NCBI RefSeq assembly: GCF_022374875.2
Contig: NZ_CP092427.2
Location: forward strand, 3,038,001 to 3,102,000
Length of the DNA: 64,000 bases
DNA from: Mycolicibacterium rufum
Lineage (GTDB): Bacteria > Actinomycetota > Actinomycetes > Mycobacteriales > Mycobacteriaceae
Direction: 5' to 3'
Part shown: positions 15,154-23,898 of the stretch, in pieces
Numbering within the stretch: the stretch's first letter is position 1
How the letters are laid out: each line of letters begins with the position of its first letter
The notes under the pieces: generated by a model
Told to the model about the DNA's origin: nothing
The model's input: only the letters and a program-made list of their open reading frames with translations
Databases searched by the model: none
Position numbers and translations under genes: made by a program

Positions 15154-15741
15154 ATGCACACCAGGGAGCGGATTCTGCAGGCCGCGGCGGAAATGCTCGC
15201 CGAGGACGTGACGACGACGTTGAGTGTCCGTGCCGTTGCGGCGCGGGCCGGGGTGAGCACCGGCTCCTTGCGCTTCCACTTCCCGACCCAGCGCGCCCTC
15301 CAGGACGAGGTGCTGACGCGCATCTACCGACACTTCATCCCCGACGAGCCGATTCACGATGTGTCACGCCCGGCGCGGGACCGGCTGGTGGACTGCTTGC
15401 GCCAGGTTCTGGCAGCCGCCGGGGTGGGGGACGAAGCCCGTGCGGCCTGGGCTGCTGCCTACGAGAACTTCATCGCCCCGGAGCCGAGCGCGAAGATCCG
15501 CACCGCGTATCTGGCGCAGGAGCGCGTGGCCGCACAACGTGTCGAGTACTGGCTCGGCGTGCTGGCCAACGAAGGAGCCCTTCCTCGAGAGGATTTCGGG
15601 CGCAAGGTGCATTTCCTACTGACCGTTCTCAACGGCCTGTCGGTGCAACGCGCGCTGCCGTCCGACGAATCGGTGCTGCAGGCCGAAACCGAGACCCTCT
15701 ACCTGGCCGTCGACGCCGTGCTCGGAACCGGGACGCCGTGA
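15154..15741 (+). CDS. TetR family transcriptional regulator
   Basis: The 195-residue protein has a TetR helix-turn-helix in residues 1-50 (RERILQAAAEMLAEDVTTTLSVRAVAARAGVSTGSLRFHFPTQRALQ) and a helical ligand domain. It is divergent from the SpoIIM-like gene and an array of inverted AGCGTG half-sites lies 40-80 bases upstream of its start, so autoregulation and control of that gene are likely. It converges with the O-methyltransferase with a one-base gap. Confidence 0.9.
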   Translation: MHTRERILQAAAEMLAEDVTTTLSVRAVAARAGVSTGSLRFHFPTQRALQDEVLTRIYRHFIPDEPIHDVSRPARDRLVDCLRQVLAAAGVGDEARAAWAAAYENFIAPEPSAKIRTAYLAQERVAAQRVEYWLGVLANEGALPREDFGRKVHFLLTVLNGLSVQRALPSDESVLQAETETLYLAVDAVLGTGTP

Positions 15742-15742
15742 T

Positions 15743-16825
15743 TCAGATCTTCTCGGCCTCGATGAGGTCATGCGGAACCACCGAGAACGTCCGACCGGTG
15801 GGCCGCAGCCCTGCCCCGATTAGCAGGTCCGACAATTCTTCCGCCGACCGCAGTCGGCCGCCGTCGCGCTGGGTCAACGTGTGGAGATCGATTAACGGGG
15901 AGAACGGATTCGGGCAATTGCGCGGCTGAAGGTACTCGATCACCACCAGTCGACTGCCGCGAGGCATGCTCGCCGCCACCGCGTTGAGGATCTTCGCGCA
16001 GCGTTCGTCGTCCCAGTCGTGCAGCACGTCCTTGAGCAGGTAGACGTCGGCGGTGGCGTCGACGGCGCGGAAGATGTCGCCCTCGACGCGGTCGATCCGG
16101 TCGGCCACGCCCCGTTCGGCGAGGAAACGTTCCGCCTCGGCGATCATTCCCGCACTGTCGACCAGCACGCCGCGCACCCGCGCCTCGGCCACGATGACCG
16201 ACAGCAGTGTGCCGATGCCGCCGGCCACGTCGCACACCACGGCCCCGTCCGGCCACGGGTACACCCGGGCGATGGCACGGGCACTGATCTCGGTGGCCTG
16301 CCGCATCGTCGCCGCGAACACGCGTTGCTCGTCCGGATGCGCGGCGTACCAGTCCCATACCGACATGCCGTGCACGATCTCGAACGCACTCCGGCCGCTG
16401 CGCACGCTGGCGGCCAAACCGCCCCACGCGTCGACGGTCGAGCGCATCCCCTTGTACCGCATCCATGCTCGCAGCGACGTGGGATGATCGCTGCGCAGCA
16501 CCGCGCCCATGCGAGTCAGTGTCACCGCGCCGGTGCGGCCGTCCATCGTGCACAGGTTGCACGCGACCGCGCCGCGCAGCAGACGGTGGGTGGTCTCCTC
16601 GTCGCCGTCGATCAGGGCGGCGATCTGCGCCGCTGTCATCGGTCCCTCGGCCAGCACATCGGCGATCCCGAGCTCGGCGATGGCGGCGGCGACCTGCACC
16701 CCGCCCACGCCCTCACCCAGGTCCAGCATCGCGATCTGCGGCGGCACGAGCTTGTCGGCGAGCTGCTTGAGCCTGCGCCGCAGGGCGAGGGTGGCCAGCA
16801 CCACGGGCAGAGGCGTCGATGGCAT
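15743..16825 (-). CDS. SAM-dependent O-methyltransferase (COMT type)
   Basis: The 360-residue protein has the two-part layout of class I O-methyltransferases of the plant COMT/bacterial antibiotic type: an N-terminal dimerisation winged helix (residues about 35-115), then a Rossmann domain with VCDVAGGIGTLLSVIV, VLVD, VEGDIFRAVDATADVYLLKDVLHDWDD. The catalytic His is in VLHDWDD. It methylates a hydroxyl group of a small molecule or polyketide-like substrate that is not identifiable. It follows the topoM-like gene by nine bases, but a leaderless -10 element overlapping the topoM stop suggests its own promoter as well. Confidence 0.88.
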   Translation of the reverse strand: MPSTPLPVVLATLALRRRLKQLADKLVPPQIAMLDLGEGVGGVQVAAAIAELGIADVLAEGPMTAAQIAALIDGDEETTHRLLRGAVACNLCTMDGRTGAVTLTRMGAVLRSDHPTSLRAWMRYKGMRSTVDAWGGLAASVRSGRSAFEIVHGMSVWDWYAAHPDEQRVFAATMRQATEISARAIARVYPWPDGAVVCDVAGGIGTLLSVIVAEARVRGVLVDSAGMIAEAERFLAERGVADRIDRVEGDIFRAVDATADVYLLKDVLHDWDDERCAKILNAVAASMPRGSRLVVIEYLQPRNCPNPFSPLIDLHTLTQRDGGRLRSAEELSDLLIGAGLRPTGRTFSVVPHDLIEAEKI

Positions 16826-16831
16826 CCGGGA

Positions 16832-16837
16832 AGGCTA
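16832..16837 (-). promoter_or_regulatory. Predicted -10 element of a leaderless promoter for the O-methyltransferase
   Basis: On the minus strand TAGCCT stands six bases before ATG 16825, fitting TANNNT; its TAG is also the stop codon of the upstream topoM-like gene. No ribosome site is visible. Confidence 0.4.
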
Positions 16838-18973
16838 CCCCGCGGGCGTCACGTCGGCCCCGGATCCCTTGATGGACGCCTTGGAGCGTTTCTCGGCCCG
16901 CACGACCTTCGTGCCGCGTACGTAACCGGTCGGCGAGACTGCGGCCGCCAGCAGCGCGTCCTCTCCGCCGACGAACGGGTGGAATCCGACACCGGCCCCG
17001 CCGCGCCCCTTGACCGGGATGTCGGCGACTTCGGTGACCTTCCAGGCCTTTCCGGAGATCGACAGGAGGGCTTCGCCGTTCCCACACGTGAGCGGCAGCG
17101 CGGCGATCACTTCGTCGTCGTCGCCGGCCAGCTTGATACCGGCCACGCCGTTTCCGGCCGCGCCCTGCGGATTCACGGCGGCAGGATCGATGCGCAGCAC
17201 CTTGCCGCGGCGGGTGACCAAAGCCAGATGCGATCCGGGTGCCAGGACGCCGGACCGGACGAGGCCGGTGATGTCGGGCGCCACCGGGATGTCGCGAATC
17301 TTGAACGGCAGACCGTTGCCGTTGGTGAACTTCACCCGGCCGTCGCTCCAGACCGCCCACCCCAGCCCGGAGGTGAGCAGGTCGCCGTGGCTGTCGGAGA
17401 ACACCCCGCGGTCATCGAGGCGCCAGGCGGGATTGACCTTGCGCTCGCGCGGGCCGTCCTCGTCCGAGTTGGAGACCGTCGGCGTGGCCTCGACGTCCAG
17501 CACGGTGCGGCGGTCGTACTCCGCGCCTTTGAACAGCTTGGCGGTCTCCACCAGTTCCTGGTCGATCACCTTCCGTCGCGCATCGGGATTCGACACGAGT
17601 TCGGTGAGAGCCGTGAACTCGGCATCCAGCTTCTCGGCTTCGGCCTGCAGTTCGATGACGTCGAGCTTGGTCAGCCGCCGAAGCTGCAACGCCAGAACGT
17701 AATCGGCCTGCTCGGTGTCGATGCCGAACCGTTCCTGCAGGCCCTGACGGGCGTCGTCGACGGTGTCGGATCCGCGGATGACGGCGACGGCGGCGTCGAT
17801 GTCCAGGTGGATGGTCATCAGGCCGGCGACCAGGTGGCGCCGCGCGGTGACCTTCTCCAGTCGATGCTCGCTGCGGCGCAACACCACCGAGTCGCGCAGG
17901 TGCAGGAACGCGGCGATCAGTTCGCGCACCGACCACCACCGTGGCACCCGGTCCTCGTCCAGCGCGACCAGGCTGGCCGCGAACGTCCCCTCCAGCGGGG
18001 TCAGGGCCAGCAGCTGCCCGCGGATGGTCTCGGCGTCGTGTCCTCGCTTGGCGGTCACCACGATCCGCAGCCCGTTGCGTCGGTCGGTGAGGTCGGACAT
18101 GTCCGCCACACCGGACATCTCCCCCGACTCCACCAGAGCCCGGATGCGTTCCTGCACAGTGTTGCTCGCGACGCCGGGCGGCAGCTCGGTGATGATGCAG
18201 TTCTTGCCCTCGACCGAGATCGTGCCGCGCACGGTGAAGGCGCCGCGGCCGGTGGTGATGTACTCCCGCAGCCCGGCGGTGCCGACCACGGTCGCTCCGC
18301 ATCCCCAGTCGGGACCGGGGATGAGTTTGAGCAGGCGGTCGTCGGTCATGTTCGGGGTCTTCAGCAGCGCCCGGCAGGCCGCCATGATCTCGCGCGGATT
18401 GTGCGCCGGGACCTTGGTCGCCCATCCCTCGGCGATGCCGACCGCGCCGTTGCAGAGCAGCACCGGCCACTGCGCGGGCAGCACGGTCGGCTCGATCCAC
18501 TCACCGTCGAATGTCGGCACCATCGGGACGGCGTGGTCGTTGAGCTCGGCGGTCAGTGCGGCCCCGGGCGCCGACAACCGCATCTCGGTGTAGCGGTCCG
18601 CTGCCGGGATGTCTCCCTGGATGCGCGGGAAAGCACCTTGTCCATCAATGACTTTCACCCGCTGGAACTCTGCGGCCATCAACGCAGCGGCCCCGTACAT
18701 GGACGCACCGCCGTGCGGGTGCAGATTCCCGGTGACCGCCGAGCAGACCTTCGAGGACTTCTGCGGTTTGTTGCCGGGCAGCAGTCTCGAGTCGTGCATC
18801 TGGTACAGCAGCCGCCGCTGGCCGGGCTTGAGACCGTCGAATGCCGACGGGATGGCGCGGTCGCTGACGCTGTACAGCGCGAAGGTCAGCTGGTAGTGGT
18901 TCCAGTAGTCGTCGGCGCTCTGGTCGAGCACCAGGTCGGGGTTCTGCTCGGGTACGTCCAGGGTGGCGGTCAC
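16835..18973 (-). CDS. topoM: GyrA-like subunit of an atypical type II topoisomerase (TopoM-like)
   Basis: The 712-residue protein has the GyrA/ParC breakage-reunion domain: GLKPGQRRLLYQM, the KVCSAVTGNLHPHGGASMYGA loop, and the catalytic Tyr128 in AADRYTEMRLS. It is shorter than GyrA (about 840) and lacks a normal six-bladed C-terminal wrapping domain with a GyrA box; the C-terminal 200 residues instead carry a few propeller-like repeats (GVFSDSHGDLLTSGLGWAVWSDGRVKF; GAGVGFHPFVGGEDALLAAA). With the GyrB-like gene eight bases upstream it resembles the TopoN/TopoM pair described in M. smegmatis, which has unusual positive supercoiling activity. It is additional to the housekeeping gyrase, which lies elsewhere in mycobacteria. 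Confidence 0.85.
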   Translation of the reverse strand: MTATLDVPEQNPDLVLDQSADDYWNHYQLTFALYSVSDRAIPSAFDGLKPGQRRLLYQMHDSRLLPGNKPQKSSKVCSAVTGNLHPHGGASMYGAAALMAAEFQRVKVIDGQGAFPRIQGDIPAADRYTEMRLSAPGAALTAELNDHAVPMVPTFDGEWIEPTVLPAQWPVLLCNGAVGIAEGWATKVPAHNPREIMAACRALLKTPNMTDDRLLKLIPGPDWGCGATVVGTAGLREYITTGRGAFTVRGTISVEGKNCIITELPPGVASNTVQERIRALVESGEMSGVADMSDLTDRRNGLRIVVTAKRGHDAETIRGQLLALTPLEGTFAASLVALDEDRVPRWWSVRELIAAFLHLRDSVVLRRSEHRLEKVTARRHLVAGLMTIHLDIDAAVAVIRGSDTVDDARQGLQERFGIDTEQADYVLALQLRRLTKLDVIELQAEAEKLDAEFTALTELVSNPDARRKVIDQELVETAKLFKGAEYDRRTVLDVEATPTVSNSDEDGPRERKVNPAWRLDDRGVFSDSHGDLLTSGLGWAVWSDGRVKFTNGNGLPFKIRDIPVAPDITGLVRSGVLAPGSHLALVTRRGKVLRIDPAAVNPQGAAGNGVAGIKLAGDDDEVIAALPLTCGNGEALLSISGKAWKVTEVADIPVKGRGGAGVGFHPFVGGEDALLAAAVSPTGYVRGTKVVRAEKRSKASIKGSGADVTPAG

Positions 18974-18981
18974 GTGGTCTC

Positions 18982-21015
18982 CTACGTCAAGTCCAGAGCG
19001 GCGGTGTCGACACGGGCGGCGATCTCAGCCATCCACGTGCGTCTGCCCTCCGGTGGTCCGCCGAACAGGGTGTGGTGCAGTTTCGGATCCCCGTCGTCGA
19101 GATGCACCCGGATGACGGTGCGGCGCTGCGGATCCAGCACGGTGTTCCAGAAGTCGTCGGCATCCATCTCACCGAGGCCCTTGTTGCGCTGCACTTCGAT
19201 CTTGCGCCGGGACGTGGCTTTCAGTTGTGCCACCGCGGCATCGCGTTCGGACTCGTCCTGGCAGTAGATCCGCTGCTCACCGTCCTTGACCACGAACAGC
19301 GGCGGCAACGTCACATAGACCATGCCGGCCTTGACGAGCGGACGGTAGAAGTCGAGGAACATCGAGATGAGGCTGGAGTTGATGTTGCCACCGTCGGGGT
19401 CGGCGTCGGAGGCGAACAGGATCCTGTCGTAGCGGCACGACTCCGGGTCACAGTTGTCGCGCACCCCGCAGCCCAGGATGCGCTCGATCGCGTCGAACTC
19501 GTCCTTGACGCGGGCCTTGTTGACGGTGAATCCGTAGACGTTGGGCGGCTTGCCTTTCAGCGGGAACGCCGCCTGGAATGTCGCGTCGCGCGCCGCCTTG
19601 ATCGTGCCCAACGCCGAATCACCCTCGCAGAGGAACAATTCGGCGCCGGACCCGCGTCCGGTCTCACGGCTGGGGAGCAGCTTCGGCGGCAGTGACAGGT
19701 TGGTTCCCAGGCCCTTCGCCTTGGAGGCCGCGCGGGAGCGGGCCTTGGCGCCCTCGGCGCTGCGTCGAGCCCGCGCCGACTCCAGAGCCAGCTTGGTCCA
19801 CATCGACACGGCGTCGGCGTTGCCGGGGTTCGCCGCCCAGATGGTGACGCTGCGCGCCACATCCGGGGCCATCGCTACATTGAGCGAGCGCGAGGACACC
19901 GCGGTCTTGGCCTGCGAGTCCCACGACACATCGGGTGCCCGGGTGTCCACGGCCAGCGCGGTCACCGCAGCGAAATCCTGTGCCTCCGGACCGTCTTCGC
20001 CCTTGGCCAGCCCCAGGTCACGGATGCGGGACGCGCGGTCGGCCAGCGCTTCGGACAACCCCTTCACCGCGGCGGTCAGATGCGATCCGCCCCCGGGGGT
20101 GCGGACGGTGTTGCAGAACGCGGCCACCGTTGCCGGCTCGGCCGGTCCGGCGGTCAGGGACCACCGGAACGGCGTCGGACCACGGCCGGTGGTGTACTCG
20201 CCGCGGCCCTCGACGACGGCGCGGACCCCGGGGACGGGCGTGCCGGCGGCGGTGCACATGAGGTCGAGCAGGGTGTCCGAGCCCCACGGGCCGCGGAACG
20301 GCACGAGCAGCTCGGGCCGGACCTCCTCACCGGGCCAGCCCTCGTCGATGACAGTGAGGTGGACCCCGGGGGACATCCGGGCCGCCGCGTGGGCGCGCAG
20401 CAGCACCTCGTTGATGTCCACGGTGCTGTCCGGCACGACGGCCGGGTCGAACAGGATGCGCACCGTGGTGCCGTGGGCGTCCGGCTTGCGGTTGCCCGCG
20501 CCCCGCAGCTTCTGCGTGTCGGCGCGGGTGAACGGGGCGTCCGGGTCGAAGTCCTTGCCGTCGAACGTGCCGGGGTAGCCGCCACCGAAGCTCTGCAGGT
20601 AGGTCTTCCCAGCCCGGCGCACGGTGACGTCGGTCCGTTTGGAGATGAACACCGCGGCCGCTGCGCCGATGCCGTTCAGGCCGGCGCCGGTGCTGGCCGC
20701 GTCGGAGTGCGCCGAGAATTTGCCGCCGGCCCGTGCGGTGCCGAGGGTCTTGACGATGCCGTTCTTGCCGTTCACCGGGTCGGTGTCGACGGGGAGGCCG
20801 CGGCCGTCGTCGGCGACGCTGACCGACCCGTCGGAGTGCAGCGTGATGGTGACGGTCGTTCCCCCGTGGCTCGGGTCGGCGACCTCCTCGATCGCGTTGT
20901 CGACGATCTCCCGCAACGCGGTGTTGAGCACGTCGAGTCCGAGGTTGACCGCCGGCCGCAGGCGTGTGTGCTGGACATCGTCGAGTTCGGTGATGTCGGC
21001 GGCGGTGTAACTCAC
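18982..21015 (-). CDS. topoN: GyrB-like subunit of an atypical type II topoisomerase (TopoN-like)
   Basis: The 677-residue protein has a GHKL ATPase domain (Glu36 in REIVDNAIEEV, ADDGRGLP 68-75, GAGLNGIGAAA 110-120) and a TOPRIM domain with FLCEGDSALG (461-470) and ASDADPDGGNINSSL (535-549), ending in the NKGLGEMDADDFW block. It departs from GyrB: EGDSALG instead of EGDSAGG, FPLKGKPPNV instead of PLRGKILNV, DPDGGNI instead of DVDGAHI, and a Cys-containing stretch GCGVRDNCDPESCRYD before the metal site. The GTG start follows AAAGGGG. It heads the operon with the GyrA-like gene. Confidence 0.85.
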   Translation of the reverse strand: MSYTAADITELDDVQHTRLRPAVNLGLDVLNTALREIVDNAIEEVADPSHGGTTVTITLHSDGSVSVADDGRGLPVDTDPVNGKNGIVKTLGTARAGGKFSAHSDAASTGAGLNGIGAAAAVFISKRTDVTVRRAGKTYLQSFGGGYPGTFDGKDFDPDAPFTRADTQKLRGAGNRKPDAHGTTVRILFDPAVVPDSTVDINEVLLRAHAAARMSPGVHLTVIDEGWPGEEVRPELLVPFRGPWGSDTLLDLMCTAAGTPVPGVRAVVEGRGEYTTGRGPTPFRWSLTAGPAEPATVAAFCNTVRTPGGGSHLTAAVKGLSEALADRASRIRDLGLAKGEDGPEAQDFAAVTALAVDTRAPDVSWDSQAKTAVSSRSLNVAMAPDVARSVTIWAANPGNADAVSMWTKLALESARARRSAEGAKARSRAASKAKGLGTNLSLPPKLLPSRETGRGSGAELFLCEGDSALGTIKAARDATFQAAFPLKGKPPNVYGFTVNKARVKDEFDAIERILGCGVRDNCDPESCRYDRILFASDADPDGGNINSSLISMFLDFYRPLVKAGMVYVTLPPLFVVKDGEQRIYCQDESERDAAVAQLKATSRRKIEVQRNKGLGEMDADDFWNTVLDPQRRTVIRVHLDDGDPKLHHTLFGGPPEGRRTWMAEIAARVDTAALDLT

Positions 21016-21133
21016 TGCGCGCCCCTTTCGATCATGGGTGTGCCGCCAGAATCGTAAACGGCAGGACGGACATCATGGCTCAGCCGAGGCGGCGCGCGAC
21101 CGGGCTCGTCGGCGGTGGTGCGGGTGGTCAAGC

Positions 21134-22471
21134 CTACGAGGGCAGCTGGCGCAGGCCCCCGTCGGTGCCAATCGCGCTGTGTTCCGGCTGCTTCGAGCGC
21201 TCCACGGATGCCGATGCCGCCTCGGTGACCGGCTCCACGCGGGTCGCTGTGACCCATCTCTCGGCCGCGGCAGACCGGGGCCTGTCGGTCTCGACGGTCT
21301 CGACGGTCTCCTGTGACGTCACCGCGACCCGGTGGCTGCGCCGCAGGCTGAGATGGATCTCCTCGGTCTCCTCGAAGACCTCCCGCGCGGCGCGCAGCGG
21401 CCTGGTCGTGGTCTCGATCGCGGTCGCGATGATCGGCGGCACGAACGGGCGCACCCAGCGCATCGCCGCTCCCGCGACGTCGGGCACCATCGGGAGGGTC
21501 GCACGTTTCGAAGGTGGGGTCGATTCCAGCGCGGCGGGCGCCGCCAGCGTCACCTCGGTCGTCACGTCCGCCGCGGCCTCGGGGATCCGTTCGGCGGACA
21601 CCGCGGTCGGCGCCTGCCGCGCGGCGTCCACACGCCGGCGATGTTCCTCGCGCTCGATCTCGGTCTGAGCCGCGGCGGCCAGCTGGGCACTCGCGAGTTC
21701 CCGTTCTGCCCAGAGGGTTTCGACCTGCTCGCGCACCTGCGCCCGTGTGACGGCGATCGCGGTCTCGGCCTCGAGGTCGGCCCGCTCCTGCTCGACGGAC
21801 GCCGATGCGCGGTGATCCGACAGGGTCGTCGGCCGCAGCAGGCACGGCAGCAGGAACAGCAGCACGAACACGCTGACCGTCACAGCGCGCAACACCGTCG
21901 CTCCCGGGCTGGCGAGCGTGTGGGCGTTCATCGCGAGCCACCGTGCGCCGAACCCGCGGTCCGCACCGGCGATCGCGGCGTCGCGGGCTCCGGTCAGCGC
22001 CTGCTCGGCGTCGGCGACCCGGGAATCCAGCACCGGCGCGAGCCGATCACGCTCGGCCTGCGCACCCTCCAGACCCCGCTGCGCATCGGCGAGGAACGCA
22101 TCCGCCGTGCGGAGCCCGGGCCCCGCGCCGGGAACCCCGGTGATGCGTGTCCGGGGGCACTGCGGCGCGGCGCTGAACTCGCAGCGAGCGACGACCAGCG
22201 CCTGATCGCGGTGGCGGCCGGCGTCGTCGACGGCCGTGTCGAGGGCCGAGCGCGCCTGCCGGGCCCGGTCGAGGTCACTCGTCGCGGCGATCACCGCGGG
22301 CGCCGACCCGACGTTGCGGACCGCCTCCTCGTCGAGTCGGCGGTCGGTGGACCCGGCGAAGATCAGCATGGCCGCGAGCTCGCCGACGACCAGTCCGGCC
22401 AGCACCGCCGCCAACGCGTAGACGAGTCGGCGCGGCCATCGCGCACGGGAACGAAATCGTCGGTCAGACAT
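21134..22471 (-). CDS. DUF4407 membrane protein
   Basis: The 445-residue protein fits DUF4407: two membrane segments near the N terminus (LVYALAAVLAGLVVGELAAMLIF), a coiled-coil extracytoplasmic stretch with conserved CEFSAAPQCP cysteines, a second pair of segments (AVTVSVFVLLFLLPCLL) and a long Glu/Ala/Arg-rich cytoplasmic coiled coil (about residues 250-310) followed by a poorly conserved tail. The start ATG 22471 has GGAGTG upstream. Function unknown. It is followed by the topoN-like gene in the same direction after 118 bases. Confidence 0.82.
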   Translation of the reverse strand: MSDRRFRSRARWPRRLVYALAAVLAGLVVGELAAMLIFAGSTDRRLDEEAVRNVGSAPAVIAATSDLDRARQARSALDTAVDDAGRHRDQALVVARCEFSAAPQCPRTRITGVPGAGPGLRTADAFLADAQRGLEGAQAERDRLAPVLDSRVADAEQALTGARDAAIAGADRGFGARWLAMNAHTLASPGATVLRAVTVSVFVLLFLLPCLLRPTTLSDHRASASVEQERADLEAETAIAVTRAQVREQVETLWAERELASAQLAAAAQTEIEREEHRRRVDAARQAPTAVSAERIPEAAADVTTEVTLAAPAALESTPPSKRATLPMVPDVAGAAMRWVRPFVPPIIATAIETTTRPLRAAREVFEETEEIHLSLRRSHRVAVTSQETVETVETDRPRSAAAERWVTATRVEPVTEAASASVERSKQPEHSAIGTDGGLRQLPS

Positions 22472-22583
22472 CGACACTCCATGAGGTGTGGTTCGTGGTG
22501 AGACGCGGCGGAGCATCACGCCGGCGTGAGTGGGGGCCATCGTCTCACATCGCGGTGACGCCCGCACTCGTGGCTGTCGTGCA

Positions 22584-23138
22584 TCACCGACCCGGTGTCC
22601 ACTCCCGTCCGTCCGGTGTCTCCGTCACGATCCAATCGGCCTGCGCCCGAGGCTGATACGTCGCGAGATAGTCGACCTCCTGGGCGGCCCACCTCTCCCA
22701 GTGCGGTCGGTAGGTCTCGCCGTCCCGCTCCAGGGCACGTCGTTTGCGCTCGTCGTCGGGGGTGTCCACCCAGATACCGAGGTCGGCGGACGCCCGGTTG
22801 GCGGGCGTCAGCGCGCCGACGCCCTCGACGATGAGCCGCTGGGTTGGGGCGACGACGTGCCAGCCGGCGGGGGCGTTCGTGGTCCAGTCCCACCGCCGCC
22901 ACCTGCCGGGCCTGCCCGTCGAGCGTGGCTGCAGCAGTGCGGTGTGGACGTGCGCTACCGCCCACGCCAGGCCGTCCCAGCCGGGATAGATGTCGTCGAG
23001 CCGGACCACCGTGCTGGACGCCCACAGTTGGTGCACTTCATCTGCCAGCGTGGATTTCCCGGACCCGGACCGGCCGTCGATCAGGATCGTGCGAGCACCA
23101 CCGTCGGTCAGGCGGCGCGCGATGTCATCGACTTCCAA
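22584..23138 (-). CDS. P-loop kinase-like protein (uridine kinase fold)
   Basis: The product (about 184 residues) has a Walker A GRSGSGKS near residue 20 after LIDG, a VVRLDDIYPGWDG segment typical of uridine/pantothenate kinase-like enzymes, and VEGVGALTPANR. The start is uncertain: TTG 23138 gives MEVDDIARRL and overlaps the ykoC stop by 14 bases; the frame is open to 23189. Its position at the end of the riboswitch-controlled thiamine transporter operon suggests phosphorylation of an imported vitamin precursor, but this is inference from context only. Confidence 0.75.
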   Translation of the reverse strand: MEVDDIARRLTDGGARTILIDGRSGSGKSTLADEVHQLWASSTVVRLDDIYPGWDGLAWAVAHVHTALLQPRSTGRPGRWRRWDWTTNAPAGWHVVAPTQRLIVEGVGALTPANRASADLGIWVDTPDDERKRRALERDGETYRPHWERWAAQEVDYLATYQPRAQADWIVTETPDGREWTPGR

Positions 23139-23898
23139 TGAAGTTCCACTGACCGGTGGCGACCGACATCGTGATCGCGGCCGCGACAATGGCGAAGGCC
23201 GTTGCGATCAGGGCGATCTCGCGTACTCCGAACGGCGATGGTCGCGCCCAGGTCCGGGTCGAGTGGGCGCCGAACCCACGCGCCTCCATCGCGGTCGCGA
23301 GCAGGGATCCGCGCCGCACCGCGAAGACCAGCAGCGCGAAGGCCTGGCCCGCGGCCCGCCGCAGGCGAGCATGGTCGGCGACACCCCGTGCGCGACGGGC
23401 GTATCCGAGGTAGCGCCAGTCCTGGCCGAGCAGACCGATCATGCGCACCCCGGCCAGCGCGCCCAGCACGAACCTCGCCGGCAACCGCAGCACCTGTCCC
23501 AGTCCGTCGGCGAGTTCGGTCGGGTCGGTGTCGAGGAACAGGAACACCGCGGGTAAGGCGATGGCCAGGACCCGCAGGAAGGTGGCGAGTGCCAGGGTGA
23601 GAGACCCGTCGCTGACGGTGATGAGCAGGAAATGCCAGTGCACCGTACCGCTGGGCTCACCGTAGAGAGTGATCGTCAGTGCCGTCGTCGCCGCGGCGAC
23701 GAGGAGGATCGCGCCGCGATGGAGCAACGCGCGCAACCGGACTCGCAACACCGCCAGGAGGATGAGCTCGAGGATCAACGCGGTCGACGCGGACACCCAG
23801 TCCACGCTGAGCACCAGGCCGACGGCGAGGGTGAGCGCGGCCAGCAGCTTCGCGACGGGATTGATCTCCGTGGCGCCGACATCGAGGGTGGCGGTCAC
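23125..23898 (-). CDS. ykoC: ECF transporter T component, thiamine/HMP type
   Basis: The 257-residue protein is an EcfT: five or six hydrophobic segments and the two coupling-helix motifs, here ARG-type (YARRARGVAD near residue 165 and MEARGFGAHS near 205), which contact the ATPases. GTG 23898 overlaps the ykoD stop as GTGA. It is the third gene of the TPP-regulated ykoEDC operon and forms the energising scaffold for import of thiamine or its HMP moiety. Confidence 0.88.
   Translation of the reverse strand: MTATLDVGATEINPVAKLLAALTLAVGLVLSVDWVSASTALILELILLAVLRVRLRALLHRGAILLVAAATTALTITLYGEPSGTVHWHFLLITVSDGSLTLALATFLRVLAIALPAVFLFLDTDPTELADGLGQVLRLPARFVLGALAGVRMIGLLGQDWRYLGYARRARGVADHARLRRAAGQAFALLVFAVRRGSLLATAMEARGFGAHSTRTWARPSPFGVREIALIATAFAIVAAAITMSVATGQWNFIGSR

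Noticed and set aside
16019..19267. A 1082-codon open frame on the plus strand opposite the topoM-like gene
   Set aside because: It is the antisense shadow of a conserved topoisomerase gene in GC-rich DNA, with Arg/Gly/His-rich translation and no family match.
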